Below, in pieces: positions 22,696 to 33,779 of a DNA stretch of 64,000 nt. Source of the stretch: Sarcophilus harrisii (taxonomy: Eukaryota > Chordata > Mammalia > Dasyuromorphia > Dasyuridae). The notes under the pieces were generated by a model. It searched no databases. It saw nothing but the letters and a program-made list of their open reading frames with translations, and was not told where the DNA came from. How positions within the stretch are numbered: position 1 is the first letter of the stretch; each line of letters begins with the position of its first letter. Where the stretch lies: assembly GCF_902635505.1 (NCBI RefSeq), contig NC_045429.1:219483997-219547996 (forward strand), given 5' to 3'. The position numbers and the translations under genes were made by a program.

Positions 22696-22709
22696 TGGTA
22701 GAGGGCGCT
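22696..22709 (+). promoter_or_regulatory. Candidate CTCF core motif
   Basis: TGGTAGAGGGCGCT fits the CTCF core consensus (…AGRKGGCRSY…) well and is a CpG-containing word in an otherwise AT-rich region. It rests on a single motif only. Confidence 0.35.
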
Positions 22710-22884
22710 CCCAAAGATGAAACTCTTTCTACTAATGCAGGTTGGTACTTTCTTACAACTTACAAACTAGGTCATCTTTTGCCTTAATTCATACCTAACC
22801 TTTAAATACTGCATTGCCAAACTGAGACCTGGGAAAGACTTTAGTTTAAAAAGGTCAAGGTCTCTCAGACGATCACTAATTGTC

Positions 22885-23035
22885 TTGGATTCTGATGACT
22901 CTGGAAGAGAGAGTAAAGCTGATGACTTTGCACAGTTCTGCCTCATTTAAATCCAATTCACTTGCAAGTCTAGACATCATCTTCCTGATGTCATTGATCC
23001 CCTTTGAGAATGAAAGACAAATAACAATATTAAAG
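22885..23035 (+). mobile_element. RTE/BovB-like SINE (marsupial), sense
   Basis: 'GACTCTGGAAGAGAGAGTAA', 'GATGACTTTGCACAGTTCTG', 'CTCATTTAAATCCAATTCAC', 'TTGCAAGTCTAGACATCATC', 'CTGATGTCATTGATCC' and the end 'TGAGAATGAAAGACAAATAA' form the 3'-end module shared with 23895-24025 and 45160-45415. Confidence 0.8.
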
Positions 23036-23559
23036 AGTTGTGGCCAGATACAGAACCAGTATACATCAGAGATTTGGATGAGACACTTGAATCTAAATTT
23101 CTAGATACTACATTCTGATGCCAGTTCTCTATTTACTATGCAATCTTTAAACCCTTCTTCTCTTAGAATAAAGTCATAGAATGTTAGGATTAGAAGTTGT
23201 AATGTTCAGGCTAGTTTTTTGGAGGACCTTGGGATCAGCCTGAGTTCTTGGTCTTAGTGGAGAAGTGAAGGAGGCAAGAGAGCCACTAAGGGGGATGGTC
23301 AAAAATAGAATGTCTCATTTCCAGTCCTTCTCAGCCTCATATACCTTAGTACAATTACATCATTATAGCATTCTGAATATGTGTGAACTAGAGAACTATT
23401 ACATCACCATACTAAGTACTAAGTGGATATGTGAACTAGAAAACCATCATCTCCTCAATTCCACTGAGTTAACACCTTGTTTCAAGTATATTTCTCCAGA
23501 GTTCTGGCTTTCTACAGGAAGTGACCTTAGAGCTCAACATATAATCTGATTCCCTCATT

Positions 23560-24790
23560 CTGTAGAAGAGGAAACAGACGTTAAGACAACTCTTATTGTT
23601 CCCACATATGACATCCCATCTTCTGATTTTCCTCTCTGTCTTTGCACAGGTTATCCCCAAGGTTCTGGATTGAATCCATTTTTCTTTTCTCCTTAAACTT
23701 TTTCTCTACACAGATCCCATGATTACTATTTATGCAGATGACCCATATATCTATACAATCAAAATGGAACTCATTATCTTTCCTCAAAAATCCAATCCTC
23801 TTTCCAATTCTTTATATTGGCAAAAATCCAATCTTCTAATTTCTTTATGTCTATCAAGAATATCATCATCTTTCCCGTCACTAGGTTTGTTCTGGAGGAG
23901 AAAGTGAGGCAGGTGATCTTGCAGGGCCTTCCCTCACTTAAATCCAACTCACTTGCATGTCATGGCATCACCTCCCTTGATGTCTTGGGCCTTTTTGAGA
24001 ACAAAGGACAAACAACACTAAGTTTGCGACCAAGAAGCCATTCTGAACTCTTCACTAATCCTCACTTCACTGTCACCTCCAATTTGGTCAGTGGCCAAGT
24101 CTTGTTGCTTCTGAATCTAGAACATTTCTTTCACCTGTCCTCTTCTCTGTATTTATGTTATAATAACTGTGGTTTAGATGATCATAATCTCTCTACACTA
24201 TTGCAATAGCAATTGGTCTTATTAATTCTAGTCTCTCTCTTTTGGGATATATCTTTCACATAACTGTCAAAGCTATAATCCTAAATTTTAGATCTAACTC
24301 CAGTATTCAAAAGTTTCAGTGATTCTTCCTTAGTACCTTTCAGAGAAAATACAAATTCTTCTACTTAGGATTTAAAGCCCTCTACAATTAGGATCTAGCC
24401 TACCTTTCCAGCTTTATTACAATTAATTCCCCCTAATGCACTCTACATTGTAGCCAAACCAGGCTATTTGTTAATCTTGATATATAACATATCATCTCCT
24501 ACTGCCATTATGTTATGTTAGCCATAACAGCAATATTCCTTCTTCATTACTTTCTCTTAGAATTCCTATTTTCCTTCAAAATTCAACTCTAACATTTTAA
24601 TGACTTCTAGATGAGACTTTTCAATTGTTAGTTTTTCTCTCAACAAAATATACTTTGCAACAGTTTTCTATTTATTATATACATGTTACTTTCCATTCCA
24701 ATAAAACATAAGCTTTTAAGTCACTGCTTTGGGGTCAGTGTCTAGCACTAAAAAACACTTAACAAATGTCCCTTGAATGAATAATTGAAC
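23560..24790 (+). mobile_element. LINE-2 3' half, sense (interrupted by a SINE)
   Basis: 'TATGCAGATGACCCATATAT' corresponds to the L2 RT active-site region (YADD). It is followed by 'GGAACTCATTATCTTTCCTC', 'ATCTCTCTACACTATTGCAA', 'GATTTAAAGCCCTCTACAAT', 'CTAGCCTACCTTTCCAGC' and the 3' end 'TAAAACATAAGC...GTCAGTGTCTAGCAC'. The SINE at 23895-24025 splits it. The copy is degenerate. Confidence 0.85.
23895..24025 (+). mobile_element. RTE/BovB-like SINE inserted in L2
   Basis: 'TGGAGGAGAAAGTGAGGCAG', 'TTCCCTCACTTAAATCCAAC', 'TCACTTGCATGTCATGGCAT', 'CACCTCCCTTGATGTCTTGG' and the end 'AGAACAAAGGACAAACAACA'. The short (ACA) tail is typical of RTE-driven retroposons. Confidence 0.85.
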
Positions 24791-24889
24791 TATCATAATC
24801 CATTCCTTAATCTTCCCTGTCACCATAGCAGCTTTTTTTTTTTTTGTCAAGGTTCTTTTTTTTTTTTAAATTCATTATTAACTATTATT

Positions 24890-25375
24890 ATTTTACTTAT
24901 TTTGTGGCTTTTAAAATGGAGTTCTGCTCCTGGGGCATAGAGGGCATTGTTTCAACCTCACTTTGAGCTTTGGGGCCCTTTGAGCTTTGGCTTTGAGTAC
25001 TAGGGCCTCCAGTTTTGGGGGATTTGCCACTTGAGATAGCACTGGGGGTAGTCTTACTTAATCCTGCCGGTTTTTGCCTGTTTTCCAGGGCTGGAATTTG
25101 CTTCTGTGCTTGGACTGGAAACTTCACTACTGGTCTGCTTGGGCTACTATCCTTTTGATGGATATGGATTGTTTTACTATAGCTAAGACTGTCCCACTGG
25201 CTTGCCTGGACACTATCTGTGCTGGGCTACACTCCTCTTTTACTCCAATGAGATTGGCCTTTCTATCTCTTTGTAGATTCTGTGACTCCGGAATCTCTTC
25301 AGAGGCTTGACTTCAAGTTTTTGTTGTTGTTGATGTTGAGGAAAACTGAGGAGAGCTTAGGCAATTTCTTGACTT
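24890..25375 (-). mobile_element. Unclassified retroposon-like block, perhaps L1 5' region
   Basis: On the minus strand a Pro/Ser/Lys-rich open frame covers 24897-25127, beginning 'MKFPVQAQKQIPALENRQKP'. The plus-strand left border is T-rich (24834-24870), like an antisense poly-A tail. The phrase 'TTGTAGATTCTGTGACTCCG' recalls the marsupial L1 5' UTR, but I cannot confirm it. The composition (GC-richer) differs from the flanks. Confidence 0.35.
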
Positions 25376-25579
25376 TATCCATTGCTTGGAAAAAGACATA
25401 ACAAAATACTACTATAAATTCAATAACACCTTTAAGTTAGCATGAGGGTCCCTAACACTATCTAGAAGAAAATGTTCTCTGATTTTGATGAGACTAGTTA
25501 ATGTTTCTAGCATTGTGAAAACATTCTGAAGGACCATTTAATTCATTAGATCATGGAATCTGGGTTAAAAGACAATTGA

Positions 25580-25900
25580 AAGAATGTGTGAAGATGTACT
25601 CTGATTCTCTGAAGTGCAAACTAATTCAAATCACGATTACTATAGGTGGTTATGCAGCTTCTGCTTGAATGCGTTTGGTGACAGAGAACTCCCTACTTCA
25701 TGAACTCTATTTTTAAGAGCTACAATTATTAGGAAATTCTTGTTCAGACTAAGCCACATCTTCCTTGTAATCTTCAGCAAATATTCCATTGATGGAAGCA
25801 AATCTTTCTGCTATAATTCTCTATCACTTTCTAATCTGTAATTTAGTGTCCTTGGTGGAGATGCCCAGAGAAATACCTGTGCAACCAACTGCCAGATATT
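25580..25900 (+). mobile_element. CR1/L3-type LINE 3' end remnant
   Basis: 'GCAGCTTCTGCTTGAATGCG', 'TGACAGAGAACTCCCTACTT', 'AAGAGCTACAATTATTAGGA', 'AATTCTTGTTCAGACTAAG' and 'CCACATCTTCCTTGTAATC' follow the common mammalian L3/CR1 3'-end order. It is old. Confidence 0.6.
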
Positions 25901-27225
25901 AATCCCATTGTACATGAATATGAATTCATCTTCTGATATCAGTTTCTTGTGAGTTTAGCTAGTATGAATCAACTCCAGATGCTTACCCTTGCACAAACCA
26001 ATAAAATCTAGTTACTAACCTGGAGAGACTAAAGATATTTTGAATCTAAGATCACTTTTTCAAGTTCAGAACCCTGAGGCCCAATCAATTGACCTTTTTT
26101 CCTGCCTTGCCTTATCACCACTCAGTTGCAACACAAACTCCAAAAACATCTAGCTGGTAAGCCAATTTTTGAAAGATCTGTCCTCCTCCTTCTCTTTCAT
26201 CTCCTCTTTTTCCTGCTCCTCCTCTTCCTTTTCATATTTCTGTGACTTATTATCTTCTTTGTTTTTTAAATTTCTACGTGAAAGGCTGAGCTGATTTTAA
26301 AGAAATCTGGTTACGCGGCTGTGCTTCAAATATGATGCATCCTGGGTAAGGGTGGAGGAAAGAGGGTTCTTTTTCAAATAAGAATCATAGTTTTGGGTTT
26401 AGAAATACTGACAGTTGTGGGCTGGCAGTTGTGAATGAAAAACCTGAATAATGGTTGCAGATTGATATTTGAGCATAGGAGTTCAAGGTTAGTATTTAGG
26501 AATAGTGGTCAGATTTTTCAGCTAAAAGCTTTATATCTTTCTCATCCAGGCTCCTCAAGAGACCTGGGGAAAACCAATTAGGTTCCAGACTAGGAGAAAA
26601 GAGGCTGATCTTTGGCAGAAAAATGAAAATAATATCAAGCCAGAATAGTTATTGGGCTCCTCTTTGGGACCCACTCCACTAAAGTGGGTAGCTTCCTAGA
26701 TGTTCTGCTCATGTATGGCTCTGGACCAAAACAGAAAACACAGAGACATAAACATCACTTGACTGGTGGGGCTGCATGCCTAACTTTGGCCCCTCTAAGG
26801 AACTAAGATAAGACTCTTGCACCCTAGAAACTCTTCTTCCCCTTCCATGGATGGTATCCTTACTCTCTTTCTGTTCTTAACATAATTAGGTGAGTTTACT
26901 TTAGGAAGTATATAGGATGAATTATTAGAGCATTTGCAAATTTGATCAAGCAGAATATAGTTTCCATATTAACTTTTGTATAAATACATTCATCTATATC
27001 ATGTGCAAGATATATACATAGTATACATTTATCACAAAGATATGCATTGGTGTATATATACACTGTATATATTAGTATATACTAAATATGTACTAATTAA
27101 GTTTAAATATATTTCATTTTGTAAAGTTAATCAAATTCTTACAACTTTGTCCTGATTATATATATTAAGGAATTTCTTTACCTTATAGCTAGTGGATTAA
27201 CTATCCTGCCTGACATCTAACAAAA

Positions 27226-27228
<3 letters not shown>
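25900..27228. other. No gene recognised
   Basis: Mixed AT-rich sequence with a pyrimidine-rich patch (26180-26240) and AT-rich patches (26990-27110). No splice-supported open frame or known repeat is identified. Confidence 0.35.

Positions 27229-27275
<47 letters not shown>
27229..27275. repeat. Poly-A run, 47 bases
   Basis: An uninterrupted A run lies between GTT and GGTTTATG. No retroposon body is recognised directly upstream, so the origin is unclear. Confidence 0.97.
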
Positions 27276-27277
<2 letters not shown>

Positions 27278-27445
27278 TTTATGTTTTTCAGGGAGACATA
27301 CAGATTGGGCTCAGCAATCATCCAAGAAAAAATTCTTTATATCCCAATTTATCATTTTAATCATTTTAGTCACTTATCCTAAATATAGCTCCTCTCCTGT
27401 AAACAGACTAATCTCTATTTTCTATTTTCTGAAACACTTCATAGT

Positions 27446-27950
27446 GGGCAGCTAGATGGCACAGAACAAAATCAGGAAAACCAAATACTGCATGGACATT
27501 TTTACCTCTGAATTTGTATTTGCACCTTTCATCTGACTAGAATGTTAAATTTGATTCATCCTTTAAGATTCAGCTCAACTCTCTATCTCTTTTTATATGT
27601 ATGTGTGTGTGTGTGTGTGTGTGTGTTTGTGTGTTTGTCATTTGTCTCTGTCTGTCTTGGTCTCTGTCTCTAATTCATAGTATCTGAATAATACAGAATG
27701 AGGAATTTTCAATAGTAGGGGCTAAAGCATCTGCCCTATTTCCTCTATCTCAGTCCCAGCTGTTTCCATTAGGAGTTCATCCTATGAACTTTATAACTTT
27801 TGCTTTTGGTATTACATTTGATAGCATTCTGGTTTCTTCAGGGCATGATTTCTTCTTCTGGTTTCTTCTTCTTTAATCTTTGTATCTCTAGCATCTAGCA
27901 TAGTGCCTCGATTTCTCAAACATAATGTGCTTAATGTGTGATTGATTTTT
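27446..27950 (+). mobile_element. SINE stub then LINE-2 3' end with (TG)n
   Basis: A short SINE head 'GGGCAGCTAGATGGCACAG' (27446-27485) is followed by L2-like 'TTCATCCTTTAAGATTCAGC' and, after a (TG)n run (27601-27640), 'TTTGTATCTCTAGCATCTAG', 'CATAGTGCCTCGATTTCTC' and 'GTGCTTAATGTGTG'. All parts are fragments. Confidence 0.6.
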
Positions 27951-28159
27951 GTAGGTAATCAAAGCTGCCATCTCAGGGACTTTGCTGGTAGTTCCTGAGA
28001 CTACTGGTGGTAGTTTCTGACAATCTGTAAAGATGCATAGGCTTCAAGGACTAAAGTCATTTCTCTGTTCAATAAACTTTAAAGTCTTTTCTCTGTTTAA
28101 TAAACTTTAGACTTATCCACTCCCTTTAAATGGCTCTCAGCTATACTTGTTTGATTCAG

Positions 28160-28650
28160 TAAAATAAAATATGGAACTTTTTTTTGTGTTTGTGGAAGCA
28201 AGGAACTGAAAAAAATAGATGTCTATTAATTGGGAAATAGGTAAGAAAATTATAGTATGTGAATGTAATGGAATTTTATGAATTATAACAAACAATGAAA
28301 ATGATAAACTGATGCAAAGTTAAGTAAGCAAAAATAGGAAAACTATATACAATACTAGAGTGTTATAGAGCATAAATATAAAAAGAAATTAATAGAATTT
28401 TTAAAAGAAAGTAAATAATTTTAATGACCAAACTTGGCTAGAAGATTCTCTTTTTCATAGAAGTTGGGGATTATGGGTAGAGATGACTGCAAATATTGTC
28501 AGATTGGGTTGAGATATTAGTGAGTTTTGCCAAATTAAAAAAAAAATATTCCTTACAAAGAATAGTGTGTTGGATGAGGAGAATGGGTGAAGCAAAAGTA
28601 AAAGTAAAAGCTATCTTTAGAACAATTTTAATAAAGCCTCAATACTCAAA
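28160..28650 (+). mobile_element. L1 LINE ORF2 end / 3' UTR, sense
   Basis: 'GGAACTGAAAAAAATAGATG', 'ATTAATTGGGAAATAGGT', 'ATGTGAATGTAATGGAATTT' and 'GATAAACTGATGCAAAGTTA' are the sense version of the ORF2 end seen in antisense at 13.6-13.75 and 31.9 kb. It is degenerate. Confidence 0.65.
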
Positions 28651-28849
28651 CTTAGTCCATTTGGGGAGGACTAAACTTTAAACTCTTATGAGACTTTCTT
28701 ACTCATTAGCCAGGATGTATTCAAAGTCCTTTTCCCAAAGTCTCTGGGAGAAATAAATCAAGTTCTAAACAAAGGTCAGTTCTTTGTTAAGTCAGTGCTC
28801 TTCTAATATAATCAATGGTGGATGCTGTCAATTTGTAGACTACCAATCA

Positions 28850-29380
28850 ATCAATCAATCAATCAAGCATGTATTATTCACCTCCTATTTGCTAAGGATA
28901 CAAGAGTTCCAGAGATAAACAGAAGGGAAATCTTTCATTAACACTCTAATAATCATAATTAAGTCATATGAATCTAAATATACATTATAGCTAATGGCTC
29001 CCTGAACTATATGGACCCATAAGTGATTTTAACAGAGGTTTTCAAAACCCATGACATGTTTTAATGCTTAGTTTTAATTCTATGGGAAAGACAACATATA
29101 TATAAGAAGGCCCATTCAAATGTTACAAAATACACACCAAATGATTTGCAGGAGAGGACACTAAGCAGCTAGTAGGATCAGGAAAGGTGTCATGTAGAAA
29201 GAGGCACTTGAGATGAATATTAAAGGAGACTAAGGATTCCAAAAGGCAGAGGTGAGGAGAGAATTTTACAGATTAACACGGCCAAGTACACAGACATGGA
29301 GCCTGAAAATGGAGACTTGTGTAAGAGGAACAATATGAAGGCCAGTTTCACTGGACTGAAAGATAAATGATTCAACATAG
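28850..29380 (-). mobile_element. LINE-2 3' end, antisense
   Basis: The element begins at its (TCAA)n tail 'CAATCAATCAATCAATCAAG', followed by 'CCTATTTGCTAAGGATACAA', 'AGGAAAGGTGTCATGTAGAA', 'CACTTGAGATGAATATTAAA' and 'GAAGGCCAGTTTCACTGGAC'. Antisense L2 3' UTR. Confidence 0.75.
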
Positions 29381-29809
29381 AAAAGTCTGCTTTTTGAAAT
29401 GGGCTCATCATTCATGAAATTACTAAACTTTTCTTTCCTTGAGGTATATTTATTGCACACATACATTTCAAAGGACTCTCAAGTACTATACTTAGCATTA
29501 GTAATCTTAATACTTCCTTAAGATCAGCCTATCAGCCTACTAGGGAAAAATTATCAATTGTTTTTCCTCAGTATACTCTGTCCTTGCACACTCAGAAATT
29601 CCTTATAAATTCTTTCTCATATGAAAGAAAGTTTCAAATTTGGGGTTTTTTTTGTTCTAGTATAAGAACGAGTTCACATTTAGTTAATCTACGATTTAAT
29701 CAAGACTCTGAGACATCCCTCACCCCAAACTTCCTATAACAGTTTTGTTAGATTTGACAGAAAAATGACTCACCAGAATCAGTTCTGATTGAGGAATACT
29801 TTTGTCAGT

Positions 29810-30275
29810 GTTTTTATTTTTATTTTTCCTAAACATATTTCCACATTTATCATGGTGTATAAGAAAAATTAGATAAAAAAGGGGAAAAAATGAGAAAAGA
29901 AAAAAAGTAAACAACAACAACAAAAAGATGAAAGTACTAGGTAATGATCTACATTCACTCCCCAAAGTTCCTGCTCTGGATGCAAATGGCTCTCTCTATC
30001 ATGTCTATTGGAATTGGCTTGAATCAATTCATTACTGAAAAGAGCCAAGTCCTTCAGAGTTGATCATCACATAATCTTGTTCCTGTATACAATGTTCGCT
30101 CGGTTCTATTCACTTAGCATCATTTCACGTAAGTCACTCCAGGCCTTTCTGAAATCATCCTGGTGATAGTTTCTTATAGAAGAATAACATTCCATTACAT
30201 TCATATACCATAACTTAATCACTTTCCCCAACTGATGGACATCCACTCAGTTTCCAGTACCTTTTGGCAATCTTT
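29810..30275 (-). mobile_element. L1 LINE 3' UTR and ORF2 end, antisense
   Basis: Landmarks in order are 'CATATTTCCACATTTATCAT', 'AAAAAGATGAAAGTACTAG', 'TCTATTGGAATTGGCTTG', 'TTGATCATCACATAATCTTG', 'CTTAGCATCATTTCACGTAA', 'GAATAACATTCCATTACATT' and 'CCCAACTGATGGACATCCAC'. It is a truncated copy. Confidence 0.9.
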
Positions 30276-30954
30276 TTAAACAATTTAATATCTCTTTTAT
30301 ATGGAATGTTGTCCTAGCAAACACAGTACCTTATTTCCATTTTTATCCAGTGATTTCCAATGCTGTACAATTAGGAAATGCTTGCTAGCTCTACAAGCAA
30401 CTATTACAACAAACTATTCTAAGTATTCCAAGCCTGTTAAAACTTGCCATTTTTTTTTAAGTCATTGTAAGAGCAGCATTAGTTCCACATAGATCATGGA
30501 GCTATTAGCTGTATTATACATTTAGATTCATGTGACCTGATTATGATTATTAAAGGGTTATAGGTTTTCTCCTTGGCCAATAAAATAAAAATTACTTTCA
30601 AATTGATATTTAGACTCTTGACCTTATAGCCTTTTTTTACATTGATACTGTCTGACAATTTTCCTTTATCTATCCCAACTAGAAGAAACAAGTAAAGTTG
30701 TGCAAATAGGAAGATAAACCTCTCCATCTTCCACTCTTCTGTATTCTGCCAGACACTACCTAAGTCCCAATTATTTTTCCTTTTGATCTGATTATAAATT
30801 CATCAGTCTGAAGACTGTGGAACTCCTTTCACTTAGGAATGTGAGAAATTCTGCATATTAACTTAAGATTCTTAAAGAGTCTTTTATGACATTGAGCTAG
30901 TAGGCAAGTCTTAAACCCCATCTTCCTGATTCCATTGCCCTTCTATAGGATGAA

Positions 30955-31070
30955 TAAATTAATTAATAAGCATTTTTTATTAGACATCCACTATATGCCA
31001 ATCATTCAATAAACAAATACAAAGGATACAAATAATGCTTACTATCAAAGAAGTTAAATTCTAGCTGAGG
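30955..31070 (-). mobile_element. LINE-2 extreme 3' end, antisense
   Basis: 'AATTAATTAATAAGCATTTT', 'TAGACATCCACTATATGCCA' and 'AAAGGATACAAATAATGC' match the antisense L2 tail. Confidence 0.65.
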
Positions 31071-31081
31071 AGACATATATA

Positions 31082-31147
31082 GGGTGACCCAAAAGTCTGA
31101 GTGTAGAAATAGCATTGTGTTTCTGCACTGAGACTTTTAGACATCCT
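31082..31147. mobile_element. Tiny palindromic MITE, Tc1/mariner type
   Basis: Left arm 31082-31106 (GGGTGACCCAAAAGTCTGAG…) and right arm 31123-31147 (…GAGACTTTTAGACATCCT) are imperfect inverted repeats of about 25 bases around a 16-base centre. The left side is flanked by TA (31080-31081), the mariner target. The 'GGGTG.CCCAAAAGTCT' end resembles mammalian mariner-derived mini-elements like MADE1 in organisation. Confidence 0.7.
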
Positions 31148-31224
31148 GCACATATATAAGTATATGAAGACTAAATATGAAAACTACATATCAGGAGAAA
31201 GAACACTAGTAATTGGGATAGTCA

Positions 31225-32050
31225 GAAAAGTTTCATTTAGAATAAGTCTTTGTGTCATGGATTCCTTTGGGAAATGAGGTAAAGTTTGTGATTTCTTTTT
31301 TCAAAATAATGTTTAAAATACACGCCATAAGTAGTATCACAAAGAAAAATAATTATGTAAAAATACAATTATCAAATTATTTTTATTTTTTTATTATTAT
31401 AGCTTTTTATTTACAAGACATATGCATGGGCAATTTTTCAACATTGACCCTTGCAAAATCTTCTATTCCAACTTTTCCCTTCCTTCTCCCCACCCCTTCC
31501 CCTAGATGGCAGGTAGTCTAATACATGTTAAATATGTTAAAGTATATGTTAAGTACAATATATGTATACATATTTATACAGTTATTTTGTTGCACAAAAA
31601 AAAAATATAGGATTTAGAAATAAGGTGAAAATAACCTGAGAAGGAAAACAAAAATGTAAGCAGCCAATAACAGAAGAAGTAGAAATACTATGTTGTAGTC
31701 CACACTCATTTCCTATAGTTCTTTTGCTGAATATATCTGGTTCTCTTCATTACTGAACATTGGAACTGATTTGGATCATCTCATTGTTGAAGACAGCCAC
31801 GTCCATCAGAACTGATCATCACATAGCACTGTTGTTGAAGTGTATAATGATCTCCTGGTTCTGCTCATTTCACTTAGCATCAGTTCATGTAAGTCTCTCC
31901 AGGCCTCTCTGAAATCATCCTGCTGGTCATTTTTTACAGAACAATAATATTCCATAACATTCATAACATCCAACAACATCCATAACTTATTCAGCCATTC
32001 TTCAAATTATTTTTCTTAAGTTCATGATCCTTTGTTAAGAACCACTGGTA
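31225..32050. mobile_element. hAT-like DNA element interrupted by an L1
   Basis: The left part 31225-31384 starts 'TTTGTGTCATGGATTCCTTT', with 'AAATTCTT...AATAATGTTTAAAATACACG'. The right part after the L1 (32015-32050) ends 'TTCATGATCCTTTGTTAAGA' and ACC. The body matches the copy at 14.93 kb. The L1 splits it with a target-site duplication. Confidence 0.65.
31385..32001 (-). mobile_element. L1 LINE 3' end, antisense, with target duplication
   Basis: The full 3' landmark series is present: 'TTTTATTATTATAGCTTT'-like tail, 'ATGCATGGGCAATTTTTCAA', 'CTAGATGGCAGGTAGTC', 'AATACATGTTAAATATGTTA', 'CATCAGAACTGATCATCACA', 'CTCTGAAATCATCCTGCTGG'. It is flanked by a 12-13 bp duplication TCAAATTATTTT (31372-31384 and 32002-32014). 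The insertion is strongly 5'-truncated (about 620 bp). Confidence 0.9.
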
Positions 32051-32079
32051 AAAGGGTAGTGCTAGAGCTTTGTTGTGAA

Positions 32080-33190
32080 GAAAAAGGAAGATGCTATGAT
32101 ATATATAAATGATAAAAGCCTGAATTCTAAGCATGGGAGATAGCCAATTCAATGGCATCAAAATAATGAGTGTTGTGATAAAGAGCAAAAAAAAGGCCAA
32201 TTTGGCTGGATCGCTGTAAAACAGAAGTAATATCCAATGAGGCTAGAAAGACAGGTGGAAGTCAGGTTGTCAAGTACCTGCTACATAACATCCTTACTAC
32301 TTACAAGTTAAACGAAATTTATATTTAATTCTAAAGACAATGGGGAGGAGTGTCTGAATTTTATGGAAAATTGCATGGTCAAATCTGAACTTTAGGAAAA
32401 TCATTCTAACAGCAGTGTAGAAAATTCACTAGAAAGAGAAACTTCAGGCAGGGACAATAATTTTGATGAGAGGTGATAAAGGTCTAAACCAAGGTGGTAA
32501 TTATGTGGAGAGAGATGTCAGATGTAAGAGAAATATTGAGGTAAAATTGGCAAGACTGAGGTCAAGGATAATGCTAATGATATGATTGTAGGAAATTGAA
32601 AGGAAGATGGTACTTTCAATAGGAATGGGAATATTTGGAAGAGTTTAAGGGAAAAGAAAATGATTTCTGTTCCAGATTTATTGAATTTGAAATGGCTTTG
32701 GGGCATCCAGTTTCAAATATCCAATAAGCAACTAGTTATTTGGAATGAAAGCTCAAGGGAGAAACTGGGACTAGATATATAGATTTGTGAGTAGTCTGTG
32801 TAGAAATGATAATTAACCCCCCAGGAAACTGATGAGGTCACAGAGAGAGAGAATGTAGAGAGAGAAGAAGGAGAGCCTTGGGGAACACCCAGAGTTAGGA
32901 AGCAAGATATGGATAATGAGCCATCAAGAGACTGAGAAAGAGTGGATAGACAAGTAGGTGAACCAGGAAATGGTGTCATGAAAACCCAGAAAGGAGAAAT
33001 GTAGCAAGGTTCAAGAAGGATGAGGATGACTTAGAAAAGACCATAAAGAAACTGAAGAAATCATTAGTAATTGGAGATAGAAGTTTCAGTTTAGTGATAA
33101 GGTTAAAAGCCATATTGTAAAGGGTTAAAAGACCTGGTAAAAGAAGAGGAGCTGGAAGCAAGACATATTTTTTTTCCCCAAAGAATCTAA
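32080..33190 (-). mobile_element. LINE-2 with RT region, antisense
   Basis: On the minus strand around 32713-32979 the peptides 'TLGVPQGSPSSLSTFS' and 'NYHFYTDYSQIYIS' match the L2 RT pattern (GVPQGS…; F/YADDxQxY, here with Thr in place of Ala). Further left are 3' UTR landmarks 'GAAAATCATTCTAACAGCAG' and 'GATGAGAGGTGATAAAGG'. About 1.1 kb, degenerate. Confidence 0.85.
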
Positions 33191-33239
33191 TGATAAAGCA
33201 AAGAGAGATTATAGGATGATAGAATAAGAGTATGATAAA

Positions 33240-33680
33240 GGTCTAGCAAAGTTCAAAAAAAATTTTTTTCCCAACCAATAGCAACTTATGTTCTCAACTT
33301 TATACTTTATCAACTTCCTTTGGGGGGGGTGGGGTGGGGGAGATCTTTGTAAGAAATATATATAGTCAAGCAAAACAAATTGTTATTCTGCATCATGGGT
33401 CTATCACCTCTCTATCAGGAGGTGAGTAGCATGCTTTATTATCAGTTTCCTGAATTCATAATTGTTCATTGTATTGATCATTGCTTACATTTATTAAAGA
33501 TTTTTTATAGTGTAATTATAGAAATTTATTGTCATGGTTCTGCTCACTTTACTCCATATCATTTCACACAAATTTTCCCCAGTTTCTTTGAAAATGTCTT
33601 TTGTTATTGCTTATGGACTCAAGCATTCTGTTATATTCATACCCCTCGATTTATTTAACCATTCTTCAATTGATCAGTAC
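33240..33680 (-). mobile_element. L1 LINE 3' UTR (second subfamily), antisense
   Basis: 'TTTGTAAGAAATATATATAG', 'TCAAGCAAAACAAATTGTTA', 'CATGGGTCTATCACCTCTC', 'TATCAGGAGGTGAGTAGCAT', 'GGTTCTGCTCACTTTACTCC' and 'CCATTCTTCAATTGAT'. The 5' half of the 3' UTR differs from the copies at 31.4 kb, indicating another L1 subfamily. Confidence 0.75.
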
Positions 33681-33779
33681 TCTTAAGTGACCTGGTGAAG
33701 TTTTGTTTTTGTTTTTAAGGTGAGGGAATACTTGTCTGAAGATATTTCAAAATGAACTAGTAAAAAGAGAGAATTTAAA

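Noticed and set aside
28847-28866. CAAT tandem units as a possible repeat array or CRISPR-like structure
   Set aside because: It is the four-base tail repeat of an antisense L2. No CRISPR-type spaced repeats exist anywhere in the window.
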